From NCBI GenBank assembly GCA_014155875.1, contig JACEFZ010028316.1:1-64000 (forward strand): 64,000 bases of DNA. Reading direction: 5' to 3'. The notes under the pieces are model-generated. The model was given only the letters and a program-made list of their open reading frames with translations, was not told the origin of the DNA and searched no databases. Of this stretch, positions 33,470 through 45,470 are shown piece after piece; the first letter of the stretch is position 1, and each line of letters begins with the position of its first letter. Position numbers and translations under genes: made by a program. Origin of the DNA: Cepaea nemoralis. Lineage: Eukaryota; Mollusca; Gastropoda; Stylommatophora; Helicidae.

Positions 33470-34215
33470 CTTCCGTGTGCCCAAATAGAGAATAGGCCCT
33501 CGACCAACTCACACCCAGCGCTTTCTAAACTTGTTCATGATCGTTTTGATTTTGCAGTTAATGTTTTCTACAGGATGAGGTTGCCAGTTTGATTCCAACC
33601 CTTGTAAGTAGTCTCTTACGACATGATTGGTAGGTTAAATTGTTACTATTACACAAGTAAGGCAAGGCGGGAATTCGAACCTGTCGCTTCCAAAGGATGA
33701 CAGCGCCTTTCTGAAGCAACAATTGTACTTCTATATACCGCCAACTCATCATCATCATCATCACCATCATCCAGTGTCTTGCAGGCTGGCGTCGTCGATT
33801 ATGCCTCTTCAAAAATTGCGATCTCCGACGGCATCCCCCAATTCATGTGTTGACTCCCTTAAGTAAGTGCCATGACACAAGACTCAAGAATTTTCTCACG
33901 CTGTCCTCCTCTATCTCTCTTTCCCCAAATCGTTTCGGTTGCCACGGTATGTTCCACTTTTTGTCTTCTCATAATGTGACCAAAGATTAATGACTGCCTC
34001 TTTCTGTTTGTGGTTAAGTTGTCTTTGCGACTTAGCTTCCCTCAAAATGTCCAGATTGCTCATTCTGGCTGTCCTATATCATTTTCAGCATTCTTCTATA
34101 AAACCAAATCTCAAAGCTTCCGTGGATTGTTTCGCCTGTTAACTAATTGTCCAGGATTCGCAGCCGTGTGTTAAAATTGGTTTTTTGTAACATGCAAGAA
34201 TTCTTTTTTCTAAAT
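33470..34215 (-). mobile_element. LINE relics, two overlapping 3' ends
   Basis: 33522-33640 matches 51417-51545 (AACTTGTTCATGA, GTAGTCTCTTAC, GATTGGTAGGTT). 33745-34210 has a (CATC)n start, CTTCTCATAATGTGACCAAAG and GCCGTGTGTTAAAATTGG. On minus this gives F-GH-MR-RQ and SWTIS-type RT C-terminal text with stops. Confidence 0.6.
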
Positions 34216-35250
34216 TTCAAGGATAAGGACTTATTGCCACCTAGACACTCCTAAAAATAAGGTGTCAAAATGTGACAGGTATATCATTCACCTGAACTCA
34301 CAACCATGGTATGTTGAGAGAATTCATTCTCGACCACTTATCTCATCGTAAATAAAATCTGAAACAACATGTCCGCCTCCATGCACACTTATCGAAATCT
34401 CAAGACCAAAACGTTTCTACCTTTGGACGTGAAAGTCAAGTATAATCTCGGCTCTTTACAGTGGGCAGAGTTCGTTCAGCGAGAACGGGGCGCATTCCTG
34501 ATTTATAAAATACCTCTTGAGATATGAGATAAAGATGTTCTTACGTTGACATATCTATAGATAAAAGATGTTTAAGGTGTAAGGGTATCTACCTGGTCGT
34601 ATCAAGGACTTGTCACGAGAATATCACTATGTGTCAACTTTGTCACGTGAATTACAAACACGTGTTCACGAAAAATGGCATCGTATCTGTCATTCCAGCC
34701 TAACTTGTAACAAGGGGTGGACTGGGTTTAAAAATTTTGGTTGCCTGGAGACAAAGCTACTGAAAGGACATTAACTTTTAAACATATTGCCTAATGTTTA
34801 AATAGGCCTCATTTCAATAGATCCCCTCAATGCCCACTAGCCATCTGGTAAGGTGACACACTGGCCAATCCTCTATTGGTCGTATGCTATTTCTTGATGA
34901 AGAATTGGTTAAATTTGATATCACCTTAGGAGGAGGGCTGAGGTGGTAATTACATTAACTATATCTCTAATCCTTTCTGGATACGCATTCTCCCTTTAAC
35001 GCAGTCACTTAAGTTACCTGTTTTCATGGTTTGGTCAGCCGGAGCGATACATTACCTGGCCAGGAACCCTCTAAATAAACTGCTTTATCAACAAAGAGTC
35101 GGGGCACAGCTTATCTGGCATGTGCCGCAGGGGCAAGAGTTGGTAAGAGAGATAACGTATCGAATGCTATTACGACTCCATACAGGTTGATTATTTCCCC
35201 TTTAGTCCATGTTTCTTAAATGTCTCTTATACCGACACTACGATGTTGAT
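34216..35250. other. No gene recognised
   Basis: One kb free of arrays and SINE boxes, moderately AT-rich, no coding signature. It is among the least repetitive parts of the left flank and a reasonable place to test for conserved regulatory DNA upstream of hb. Confidence 0.5.
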
Positions 35251-35254
35251 ATGT

Positions 35255-35460
35255 GAAAGCGTCACGGCTAGAAGCTAGCATGGCGTACCGGTGGGCTTCG
35301 GTTTGATCCGCGCTTGGAGATTTCGAATTTCTTTTTTAATTTGATCTGGACTACCGGGTCGATCCAGCTTAATATGGAAACCAGAAATGCCGTGGGAAGT
35401 AAAGGCGGCTGGCGCAATACCAACCATCTCACACACTGAGTGCCGTTTGGTCTTTCAAAA
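35255..35460 (+). repeat. SINE-C copy
   Basis: Head GCATGGCGTACCGGTGGGCT with CTTCGGTTTGATCCGCGC as B box, then TGATCTGGACTACCGGGTCG, GGGAAGTAAAGGCGGCTGGC and ACACACTGAGTGCCGTTTGG. Confidence 0.75.
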
Positions 35461-35582
35461 AAATATGCATCTAGCCCCAGTGCACCTTAAGTGTATAAAA
35501 GGGATCTATACTTAACTTAGGTTATAATACGAAATGCAAGCCATTGATGTAACTTTTGATACATTTCTTTGCTACCATTCCC

Positions 35583-35825
35583 ATCTTTTTCTTCTTCTGC
35601 TTCTGCTGCTGCTGCTTCTTCCTCTTCATCTTCTCCTTTTTTCCTTTTTCTTCTCCTCCTACTCTTCATCCTTCTCCTCCTCCTCCTCTTTCTTCTTCCT
35701 TCTCCTCATCCTCTTCTTTCTTCTTCTTCTTCTTCCTTCTTTTTTGTCTCCCTTCTTCTTCCTTTTCTTCTTCCTCTTCCTTCTTCTTCCTCTTCTTCTT
35801 TTTATTCTTCTTATCTTATTCCATT
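35583..35825. repeat. Pyrimidine tract (TTC/TCC)n
   Basis: About 240 bp, almost pure C/T on the plus strand. Poly-Phe, poly-Ser and poly-Leu frames here are artefacts. It lies about 350 bp before the first hb exon, so it could affect splicing or DNA structure, but nothing shows that it does. Confidence 0.95.
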
Positions 35826-35834
35826 TATCTTAGT

Positions 35835-35985
35835 AACATGTTAAAGGAGTATGCAACAATCTTTTGTGCCAATGCTTTTGTTATGCTGGTCTTCACTTCT
35901 CTAAGGTTGTTCTTGAAACCATCACTCCATCTTGTACGTGATCTTCCTTCTGCATGCTCTGTATCCATCATACATCTTTAATGTG
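35835..35985 (-). mobile_element. LINE RT C-terminal relic
   Basis: The minus frame reads AEGRSRTRWSDGFKNNLREV then TSITKALAQKI, a GR.RTRW.D segment typical of the end of LINE ORF2. It is the last recognised repeat before hb. Confidence 0.65.
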
Positions 35986-36149
35986 ACTCTTTGCTGTAGA
36001 TGGTACCATATTCTTAATATACTTAAGACATTAGCTTACTTTTTTTTATCATATACCTCTCTGAGAATAAGCAATGAAACAAATAATGCCACAATTATTT
36101 ATAGGCATTATTTTTTTCATTATGTTTATTCATTTAATTTGTTATTTAC

Positions 36150-36174
36150 ATTCCTTTTTGTTTTATTTTCCCAG
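36150..36174 (+). promoter_or_regulatory. hb: Predicted splice acceptor of the first visible hb exon
   Basis: A strong polypyrimidine tract, TTCCTTTTTGTTTTATTTTC, is followed by CCAG at 36171-36174. An in-frame TGA (36402-36404) sits just before the hb ATG at 36408. So 36175-36407 is best read as 5'UTR continuing from an upstream exon not seen here. ATGATG at 36176 opens a very short upstream ORF. Confidence 0.6.
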
Positions 36175-36407
36175 AATGATGAAACAATTTTGAAACCACA
36201 GTTCAAGCATTTAAAAACACCAGCAACACTTTCCAAACTGACTGCACTGGTGGATGCATACACCTGATGGTGTAGCATAGTGATATTTTCATTGCTAAGT
36301 CTGAACAAGAGATTTAGTAGATAGCGTTGCAGTGATGGGATATCTCTAATGGGCATTACAAACTGGCACCACTGCTATTGATTTCACCAACATTTTAAAG
36401 CTGATCA

Positions 36408-38431
36408 ATGGATGCCCTGACAGACCCAGGTGTGCAGCCTGTCTCTCAACCCCCTGTCTCACCTTGTGGCTTCTACCCGAAACAAGATTCAGTTCGTTAT
36501 TTTCCAACCCCAAATCCACCAAAATCAGGGTTTGGATCATATCCAGCATATCCCACAGCAGCAGAAGGTGACTCGTGGACTAGTAACCAGAAGATGGTTC
36601 AGCATCCTTATGTGAGACAACCGATAAGAAATGAAGCAATGCAGGATGAGAGACGTGAAAGCTCAAGACCATATATTCCACCTCCGAACACTGAAAGCAA
36701 CCCTCCCCATCTTACTTCTGCCGTTCATCATCAGATTCATCAGTCTCAACTTCAGACATCCTTACCATCATCATTGTCACCTTACCCTCATGGCCATCCC
36801 TCCCCACTGTCCAGAGATTTAAACCATAAGAAATACACCGAAGACAACAACAGTTCCTGTGATGACCTGAGAAACTTCTATAGCTCTCAGAAAGTAAGGA
36901 CTCCTCATGGCTCAATGGAGCCCGTTGATTTTCAAAGACCTCCAGATTACAGACCTGTACAGAATGACAAAGTGAATGTAACTTATGACTACAAGAAACA
37001 AAACATTAACGGAAGATTCATGGACGACAATTACAGATCTATGTACTTTCAACACTTCCGTGACACACCACAAAACGTGAAGACCATGTTCAACAATGAC
37101 ACACCAAGCGTCATTTCCTACAGTAAATCCAGAGCAACACCTGTGATTCCTCAAGAGAAGTCCAGAGATACTGGTGAGTGTGGAGCTGATACACCATCTG
37201 CTGAACTCAGGGAAAGTGCTAATATGATGACAGCAAAGCACTATCACAGAGACTTTGATAGAAGACAAAACTTTGCAATGGCTTCAGATCACAATTTGTA
37301 CAGAAGGGAGATGGAACACCCAGAAAACAGCTCCACAGGCAAATTGGCAGAATATTATAATGACAGAGACAAAACTAGTCACATTATTAATCACCAAAAC
37401 ATGTTTGAAGAGAAAGTCAACATGGCTGAAGGTTTTTCTAAGGCACTGAAAAACAAGCTAATTGACACAGTACAACATTCTGTTCAGAACAGTGTGACAT
37501 CACTGTCACAAGGCAATCAGGAGGAACCTATTAGTCATCAACATTACCCGGCTGCTTCACCCCGTTATTTTAACCAGAGTCCTGTAGCTCTAGATGTCTT
37601 ACGGTCACCCACATCACAAAGTGCTCAGCCAGAGAACCTGAATGATTCCACGTTGTATGGCTCTACAGCTGTGAAATCTGAATCACCTTCTTCAATTGCT
37701 GATCATAAATTTAGTAAAGATCCACCCTCATTACCATGGATGACGTCTTCAAGTCCTACTGTACATCACCCAAAACAGACACAAAAAGACAGTTTTAATG
37801 AAGACTATGGAGAACAAAAGCATAGTTCGAAAGACCCAACAGAAATAATGGAACCTTCCAATTCAGATGGGCATCTATCTGAACGGAAGATGCTCCCAAG
37901 AATAATGACTCCTCAGCCAGTGCACAACAGTGAAGGGACAAAGTCACCAGGTGAAACCCCAAAGAGATTATCACCTTCTCCTAGATATTCTAATGATGGC
38001 TATGCCTAAGCTGAACAGCAGTGACAGTTGTGAAGATGGCAGCTTGGATGCTAAGAGAGAAGTATTCTCTGATGATGCTGAAGATGACAGTATATGTGAA
38101 GAATCCACATCTCACTCTCCTGGCTTTTCTCCATTCCATGATGCATCTGCTGTACATCCTCACCACTTTACTCATCCCTTCTTTCCATCCCAGGCACATG
38201 GTCCAATACCTGGCTTCAAGTTTCCATTTGGCTCATTTCAAGGACATCATGATTCGACAACAGGGTATCCATTTAGGCACATGTCTGGGGTGCCCCAAGA
38301 CATGGCTTTGGTGGGCCACATGCGTCCGGCAAGGCCTTCTTTTATGGGTTCAGTTGGACCTGGAATTGATCCTCTGAGACAGATGGCCGGAGAGAATGAT
38401 ATCTACTTCTGCCACCTCTGTAGCTATTCTG
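36408..38431 (+). CDS. hb: hb coding exon 1 (frame change near 38004)
   Basis: The start ATG at 36408 is the first in frame after a TGA. The first 533 codons are Pro/Ser/Gln/His-rich, low in order, with no known domain. The frame ends at TAA 38007-38009. One base out of step, the frame [12 protein letters not shown] runs on through an acidic stretch (SDDAEDDS) and a His/Pro/Phe-rich stretch to FCHLCSYSG, the first half of finger 1 (Cys codons at 38410 and 38419). The exon ends TCT-G at 38431, followed by the donor GTAGGT, so the intron is phase 1. Confidence 0.9.
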
Positions 38432-41400
38432 GTAGGTAATTGTTTTGTTTTGTTTTAAAGATGTTATATGTTGTTCCACACTTACTTATATGATATAACT
38501 GCAAAAATATAGTGTCTGTAATCGGCATCTTCTGAAAAATTAGTTTTGTTTTTGTATATTCACACATTGCAATTTTATTCAAGTCTTTCAAGCAATTATG
38601 ATATTATATTCACATCTTTCAAGCAAGTATGATATTATATTCTTGTATTTCAAGCAAATATGATACTCACGTCTTTCAAGCAATTGTAATATTCAAGCTG
38701 AAGTCACAGTGAGGTTAAACAGTATTATGAACCTATGACGCCGGCTCCCTGGCCAAGGAGTTAGCAGCTTTCTCCGTTAACCCTGAATACTCTCGTGGTT
38801 GAAGTGAGCACACGAGAATTAGAAGTGGTTCGAGTCGTGCCAGTAATTTATGAGAATTTGGAGCCGGTCGCTGAGAAAGTCGTGGCATGCTAATGAGCAT
38901 AATCTAGCCTAGGAATCAATATACAGCTGAAAGATGCTGGTGTTGACCGCAATATCCTGAAACAGGATGGAAACGCGGGGGAAAAAATTTTTTTTTTAAT
39001 GAACCTATGAAACAACCCCAGCAAACAAAATTAAAATACAATTTCTGAGCCAACTTACGGATATTAGTCCCGGGCCATTTTGCATTCATTAAAGAACAAA
39101 ACCAAGGAATGTGAAACTTAAATACAAGCAGAAAAGGTATTAGAATATTATGAACCTAGAAGACGAAAAATATTGGCATTCTACAAGGTCTGAACAGTTA
39201 AGAAAACTGGCTGGTAAATAGCATCCTGTCTTGGAAACAAACTGAACTACTTTTGTCATATTCATTCATTCATTCATTCATTCATTCATTCATTCACTCA
39301 CTCATTTATTCAGTAGCATGTCCATTGCAGAACCTCGCTCCCATAACAACCTTCCAGAAAACTTCATCCGCCACATCCTGCACCCATCGTCTTTTTTGCC
39401 TTCTTCTTCCTCTCTTCCTGGGCATATACCCCTCCATTATTGTTCTCTCCAAACGTTAATGATGTTTCAAGTGACCTCAGCCGTAAGCAGATAGAAAGGA
39501 TGGAAAGGATACAGAATGAAGCTATGCGCATTATTCTTGGATGTACAAGAGATACAGCATGCAGGGCGATGCGCTACCTTCTTGATTTTCCAACCATTGA
39601 AGAGAGAATGCAAGTTTGCAGGGCACGTGCCTACCTCAGAATTAACGCAAACACACAGCATCCACTGCATAGTGAAATTAGGAAGGTGAAGGGCAGCAGG
39701 TTAAAAAGAGGACGGTCGTGGATGGGTCAAGCCGAGGACATTCTTCAACAGGTGTGTTCACTTGAGGACTTAGAACCTGGCGAGGAGTGGGTGCAAGTGC
39801 CAACAGACTTCTGCACATCCTTTTCAGTTTGCATCCAACTAGATAGAAAATGCAGACAAGAAAATCCGGCTGCTGTTGAGGCTGAAGTACAAGCGTTGAT
39901 TTTCGAGAATTCGCTAGACAGTGACGCGGTCATCTACACAGATGGGTCGGTCGTCCGACATGTGAGAAGCTCATGGGCCTTTACAGCTCAGGCCGGAGGG
40001 AGAATTGTGAAGGAGGACTCTGGTGCTTTCACTGAAACCACAAGTAGCCTGACCATGGAAGTCATGGCAGTAAGTAAAGCAATAACATGGCTCGAGACAC
40101 AGACATTCACTAGGGCTTGTTTCCTTAGCGACTCAATGAACATGATCAAGAGGATAGAGGAGGGGTCGATCCGAAGAGAATGGTTGCTGCCTCTGAAGCG
40201 GTCTCGGCTGGCAAAGATTAGTTTCATCTTCGTGCCAGGGCATGCGGGAGTACAAGGAAATGAGCGGGCTGACAAGCTCGCAGGTGAGGCTACTGTTGAG
40301 GGCGGACGCGCCATGGACCAGGCTGACATTCTGAATGCTCTACGAGAAGTGAGACTTTTGCAAGAACCAAGTGATGACTGTGAATCTACAACAATGGCCA
40401 GACTGCGAGAGCAGCAAATTAAAAGAGGGGTGGCCAAACAAGAACACTACGCAGGAAGCCAAAGAAGATTGATAAACCAACACAGAACTGGCGTCGTTAG
40501 CCGCTACACGCTGCGGGATTTGCTGAGGAGGGGATCCGAGCACTTATGGACTGAATGGTCCGATGTGCAACGAGGATGATCTGTCGACTAACTAACTAAC
40601 CAACAGTCTTCAATATTCAGATCTTGTTGTATGGATGCATTTGTTCTTTTCTGTATCCAAGATATTCTTAGAGCCCGTCTATAACATTTATATTCAAAAG
40701 CATTTATGCGCTGTTCAGCTTGTTTAGTAAGTGTCCAGGGTGGTCATATACGAGGGTGAGTCAATAAGTAAGTCACACAGTTCTGTGGGATGGCAGGTAA
40801 ATGTGGTTGGTGTTTTCTACAGGTGTCATTGGGTGACAGCAACATCAAACTTTATATTCCCATTCATCAGGTGGCGCTAAGTGTCTCATGCACATGTGCA
40901 GTGCATAAACAAAATGGCGACTGTACTTACAGAATGTACAACAAACAGCAATGTGCTGTTGTGCGTCTTTTGTGAGCAAAAGGACTGCCTGCAAAGGACA
41001 TTCATAAGGAAATTCTTCCTGTTTATGCTGACAAATGTTTGTCCCGTATAGCGGTGCATAGCTGGGTAGAAAATTTTTCTCAAGAACACTCTAAAATTGT
41101 TGATGAAATCCGATCTGGTCGTCCTGTTGAGATTGCAACAGAAGCATACGTGCAGCGGGTGGAGGAGATAATTAGAGGTGACAGGCAAATAAGGATAGAC
41201 TCTGTAGCATCTGCAGTAGGGTGCTCACATGGTTCAGCATACAGCATAATGCATGAACGATTGAAATTTAAGAAAGTGTGCTCAAGGTGGGTACCCAGAC
41301 AATTGAAGGGGGAACACAAAATGAACCGATTTGGCCTGTCCTTGCATCATCTCTGTCAATACGAAGATAAAGGAGAAGACATGCTGAACAGGATTGTTAC

Positions 41401-44400
41401 TGGGGATGAATCATGGGTGCATCACTACCAGCCCAAATCAAAGCATGCTTCAATGCAATGGAAACATCCTTTTTCACCTTGTGTCCAAAAATTCAAGATT
41501 ACACCCTCAGCAGGGAAGGTTATGCTGACAGCGTTCTGGGATTCTCAGGAGTGCTTTTAACCAATTTCAAGAAGAAAGGTGACAATGTGAATTCTGAATC
41601 ATACTGTGAAGTTCTATCGATGCTTCATGATGCAATTCGAAGAAAACGTCCAGGACTGCTGACTAAATTAGTGTTGCTTCATCATGACAATGCCAGACAA
41701 CATACAGCTCGATTAACTCAGGAGAAAATTAACCAACTAAGGTGGGAAGTTCTGGAACATCCACCTTACAGCCCCAACTTAGCTCCTAGTGATTTCCACC
41801 TTTTTGGTCTACTGAAAACCTACCTTGGCGGGAGACATTTCGCAAATGACACCGAAATTGAATGTGAAGTGAAAACGTGGTTTAGAAAACAGAGCATGCA
41901 GTTTAAATGAAAACCTTAAAAGTGTGATAGAAATTACAATAACCAAGCCATTGGTTAAACGATTATCAAGAGTATTAAGCGAGCGACATCACAATGCAGA
42001 TGAACATGGTGACGTCATAAGGACAGCTTAAAGATGGCCGCCCCATTTATTTTTTTTTTATCAGTGAAGGGGTGAAACCTATAGAAATTTATAGATGAAT
42101 GAAGGTCCAGTATGGTGATGCATGCCTGTCAGTCCAGCAAGTGTTAGTGGAGTAGGAAGTTTCAAAACAGCATGACTTCTGGGACAGACTGTTCACGACC
42201 GGGTCAGGCACTCCTAGTAGCGACCAAGACAATTTTTTTCTACAAGAATACAAGCACTTTATCAGCACTGGTGGTTTTGCATTGCACACAGTGGTGACTA
42301 CATTAAAAAATGAAACATGTGGTCTTTACTTTTTTAAGAATAACAAAAACAAACAAACAAAACATTTAAGGTTTTCACTTGAATCCCCCCTAATATGCTT
42401 TAATATTTGAAATATGTTTTAACATTTGAAAATCTCTTTTATTATGCCAGGAAAATCAAAACCTGAGTTTGACAGCCACATGAACACTCACTTTGAGTTC
42501 AACTGCCCACATTGTGACTATACATCGCGAACTGAGGGCAGGCTAAAGAGACATGTCAAGGACTTCCACTCGGATGACAGCTCCAGACGAAGCATGCCTG
42601 GACGCCCAAAGATTTATAAGTGCAAACAGTGTCAGTTTCTAGCCACAGATAAGGTCAGTTGATTAATATGTATCAAGTCACAGATGTTTGCTGGCTTCTT
42701 TCTTGTGTCTGTACTATACTATGTCCCTAAATCTTTACATTCCAGACATTTCTGACATTAACCCATCATGTCCCAGACATAACCAAGTTTTAAACTCCTT
42801 ATGACCAGACAAGCAAACGCTACATATCAGAAGATGATCTGTTATCTGTTGGGGTATCATCCTTGCAGTCCGGACAAGTCCATGGGTGCCCTGATACCCC
42901 CCCCCCCTTCCCCACCCCCAACATATGCATCAGTGCCAGTTCTGTGTTGTTTGACCAGGCACCTCATTCTCCCGATGTGCCTCTCATGTCTGGACATGCC
43001 AATTCTTACTCCTGAGTCTCATTCTGGACAATGATGTGGATTCAAACCCTACACCGATCAGTTGGACTAAAATATTGACTTCTCGTCCTTGAATTGGGGA
43101 TGTAAATTACAAGTACCTCAGAGTGGGTTTGCCTGATGATGAGGGACACTGCTAATAGGGAAAGCTAATCCACACGCACAAATCAGACCAGTGCACTAGA
43201 AGTGGTAGCAAATGTATCCATCCATCCATCATGTGCCATGCCGGTAAGCGTGGGCGGTCATGTTCTGCCATCTCACTCGATCACCAGAGTCGTGGATCAG
43301 CTCTGCGTTTCTGTCTCGACCATGCCACAAGGCCAAGCCATCCAGGTACTTGCTTCTAGGTCTTCCCCTTGGTCTGTTCCCCTCGATCTTACCAGTTGTC
43401 ACCAAATTCTCCAATCCATTTCTTCTCATAACATGCCCAAAAAATTTTGACTGTCTACGTCTAATTTCTCTAATCAATTTACGATCTTCATTTGTTTCTT
43501 GAAGGACTTGTTCATTGGTCTTTCTGGCTGTCCGTGGTATTCTTTGCATTTTCCTCAGAAACCACATCTCTACAGCCATCAGATGTTTTTCAGCCTGACT
43601 GCTCATTGTCCACGCTTCACATCCATATAAAAGTACAGGTTCTATATAGCATCTCAACACTCTTTTTCTCGTTTCAATTGACATCTTTTTATTGGTCAAT
43701 ATGTTTTTCATCTTGCTAAAGGCTACTTTTGCAATGGCGATTCTTGTTCTAATCTCTTCAAGGCATCTCCCATCAGATGTTATTACTGTTCCAAGATAAT
43801 TGTACCTACTCACTTGTTGAAGAATATTCCCATTTACTTGTATGTTACATTGTGGTGTTTCGTTCTTCCTAGTGACGACCATAATCTGTGTCTTTTTACA
43901 ATTTAATTCTAACCCTAGTTGTTCACTGTGTGTAACAATCGCATCTACTAAATTTTGCAGGTCCTGTTCATTGTCTGCAATCAAGACTGTATCATCTGCA
44001 TATCTAATGTTATTGATGCATCGTAACCCAATGTTGATTCCTTCCATATCTTCAATATTTCTGAAAATACTTTCACTGTACAGGGAAAACAGATCTGGAG
44101 ACATTACACATCCCTGTCTCCACCCCTTTTAATAGGCTGATATTGGCTACTTCATTATCAACTCTTATGGCAGCTTGTTGTTTCCAATATATGTTTTTTA
44201 CAAGTCTAAGATCTTTTCCATCAATTAGTAGATCTTCAAGCATCCTTATCATGTTGACATGTCTCACTTTATCAAAAGCCTTTGTGTAGTCAATAAAGCA
44301 AAGGTGTAGATCTTTGTTTACTTCTATAGAAGTATGTATGGACTATGCTTAAGTTCAAAACGAGCGAAGGCACAAAAATATACCTTCTCCAAACACTCAT

Positions 44401-45379
44401 CTCTTGATGTCTCCAAACACTCATCTCTTTATGTCTCCAAACACTCATCTCTTTATGTCTCCAAACACTCATCTCTTTATGTCTCCAAACACTCATCTCT
44501 TTATGTCTCCAAACACTCATCTCTTTATGTCTCCAAAGCATGATGATTGTCATGTCCTTATGTAAGCCATAAAAAAATACCTTCTCCAAATACACATCTC
44601 TTGATGTCTCCAAAGCATGATGATTGTCATGTCCTTATGTAAGCCATAAAAATATACCTTCTCCAAACACTCATCTCTTGATGTCTCCAAAGCATGATGA
44701 TTGTCATGTCCTTATGTAAGCCATAAAAATATACCTTCTCCAAACACTCATCTCTTGATGTCTCTAAATCTTGATGATTGTCATGTCCTTATGTAAGCCA
44801 TAAAAATATACCTTCTCCAAACACTCATCTCTTGATGTCTACAAAGCATAATGATTGTCATGTCCTTATGTAAGCCACAAAAATATACCTTCTCCAAACA
44901 CTCATCTCTTTATGTCTCTAAAGCATGATGATTGTCATGTCCTTATGTAAGCCACAAAAATATACCTTCCTCAAACACTCATCTATCTCTTTATGTCTCT
45001 AAAGCATGATGATTGCCATGTTCTTATGTAAGCCATCAAATATCTCTGTGAATTAGCCTCTTATAGTAACTGAATATTAGGTTTTCTTTGCTGGCCATGG
45101 AATTCTTAGCATTCTATGCAGAAAGCACATATATGTGATCTCCAGTTTCTTTTTCAACAAATGATAGAAAAAGTAAAATCCGGGAAGGTTAACCCGGTCA
45201 ACAAATGCCCGCAGAAGCTTAATGTGTCGGCCTAACGGCGCAAGAACACAGCTCTGCTGTAAACAAGCACAACGCAATTACGTCCAGAAAAAAAACTCTG
45301 GATGAATGCAGAAGAAGAAGAAGAAGAAGAAGAAGAAGAAGAAGAAGAAGAAGAAGAAGAAGAAGAAGAAGAAGAAGAA

Positions 45380-45423
<44 letters not shown>

Positions 45424-45437
45424 TGAAGAAGAAGAAG

Positions 45438-45470
<33 letters not shown>

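Larger units (their letters stand above)
38432..42450 (+). other. hb: hb intron 1
   Basis: GT (38432) to AG (42450), 4,019 bp, interrupting finger 1 after its second Cys. It contains a SINE-A, a nested LINE/jockey-like pair and a broken mariner. 38440-38735 and 41920-42445 have no recognised feature beyond short A/T runs and CAAGCAATTATGATATT-like units near 38580-38690 (about 40 bp, 3-4 copies). Confidence 0.85.

Noticed and set aside
37930..38439. ORF from 37930 as a separate gene
   Set aside because: It ends in the first half of an hb finger at a good splice donor, so it is the second part of hb exon 1 after a one-base frame change.
44334..44543. ORF with an eight-residue SKHSSLYV repeat
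   Set aside because: It follows from a 24-bp intronic minisatellite.
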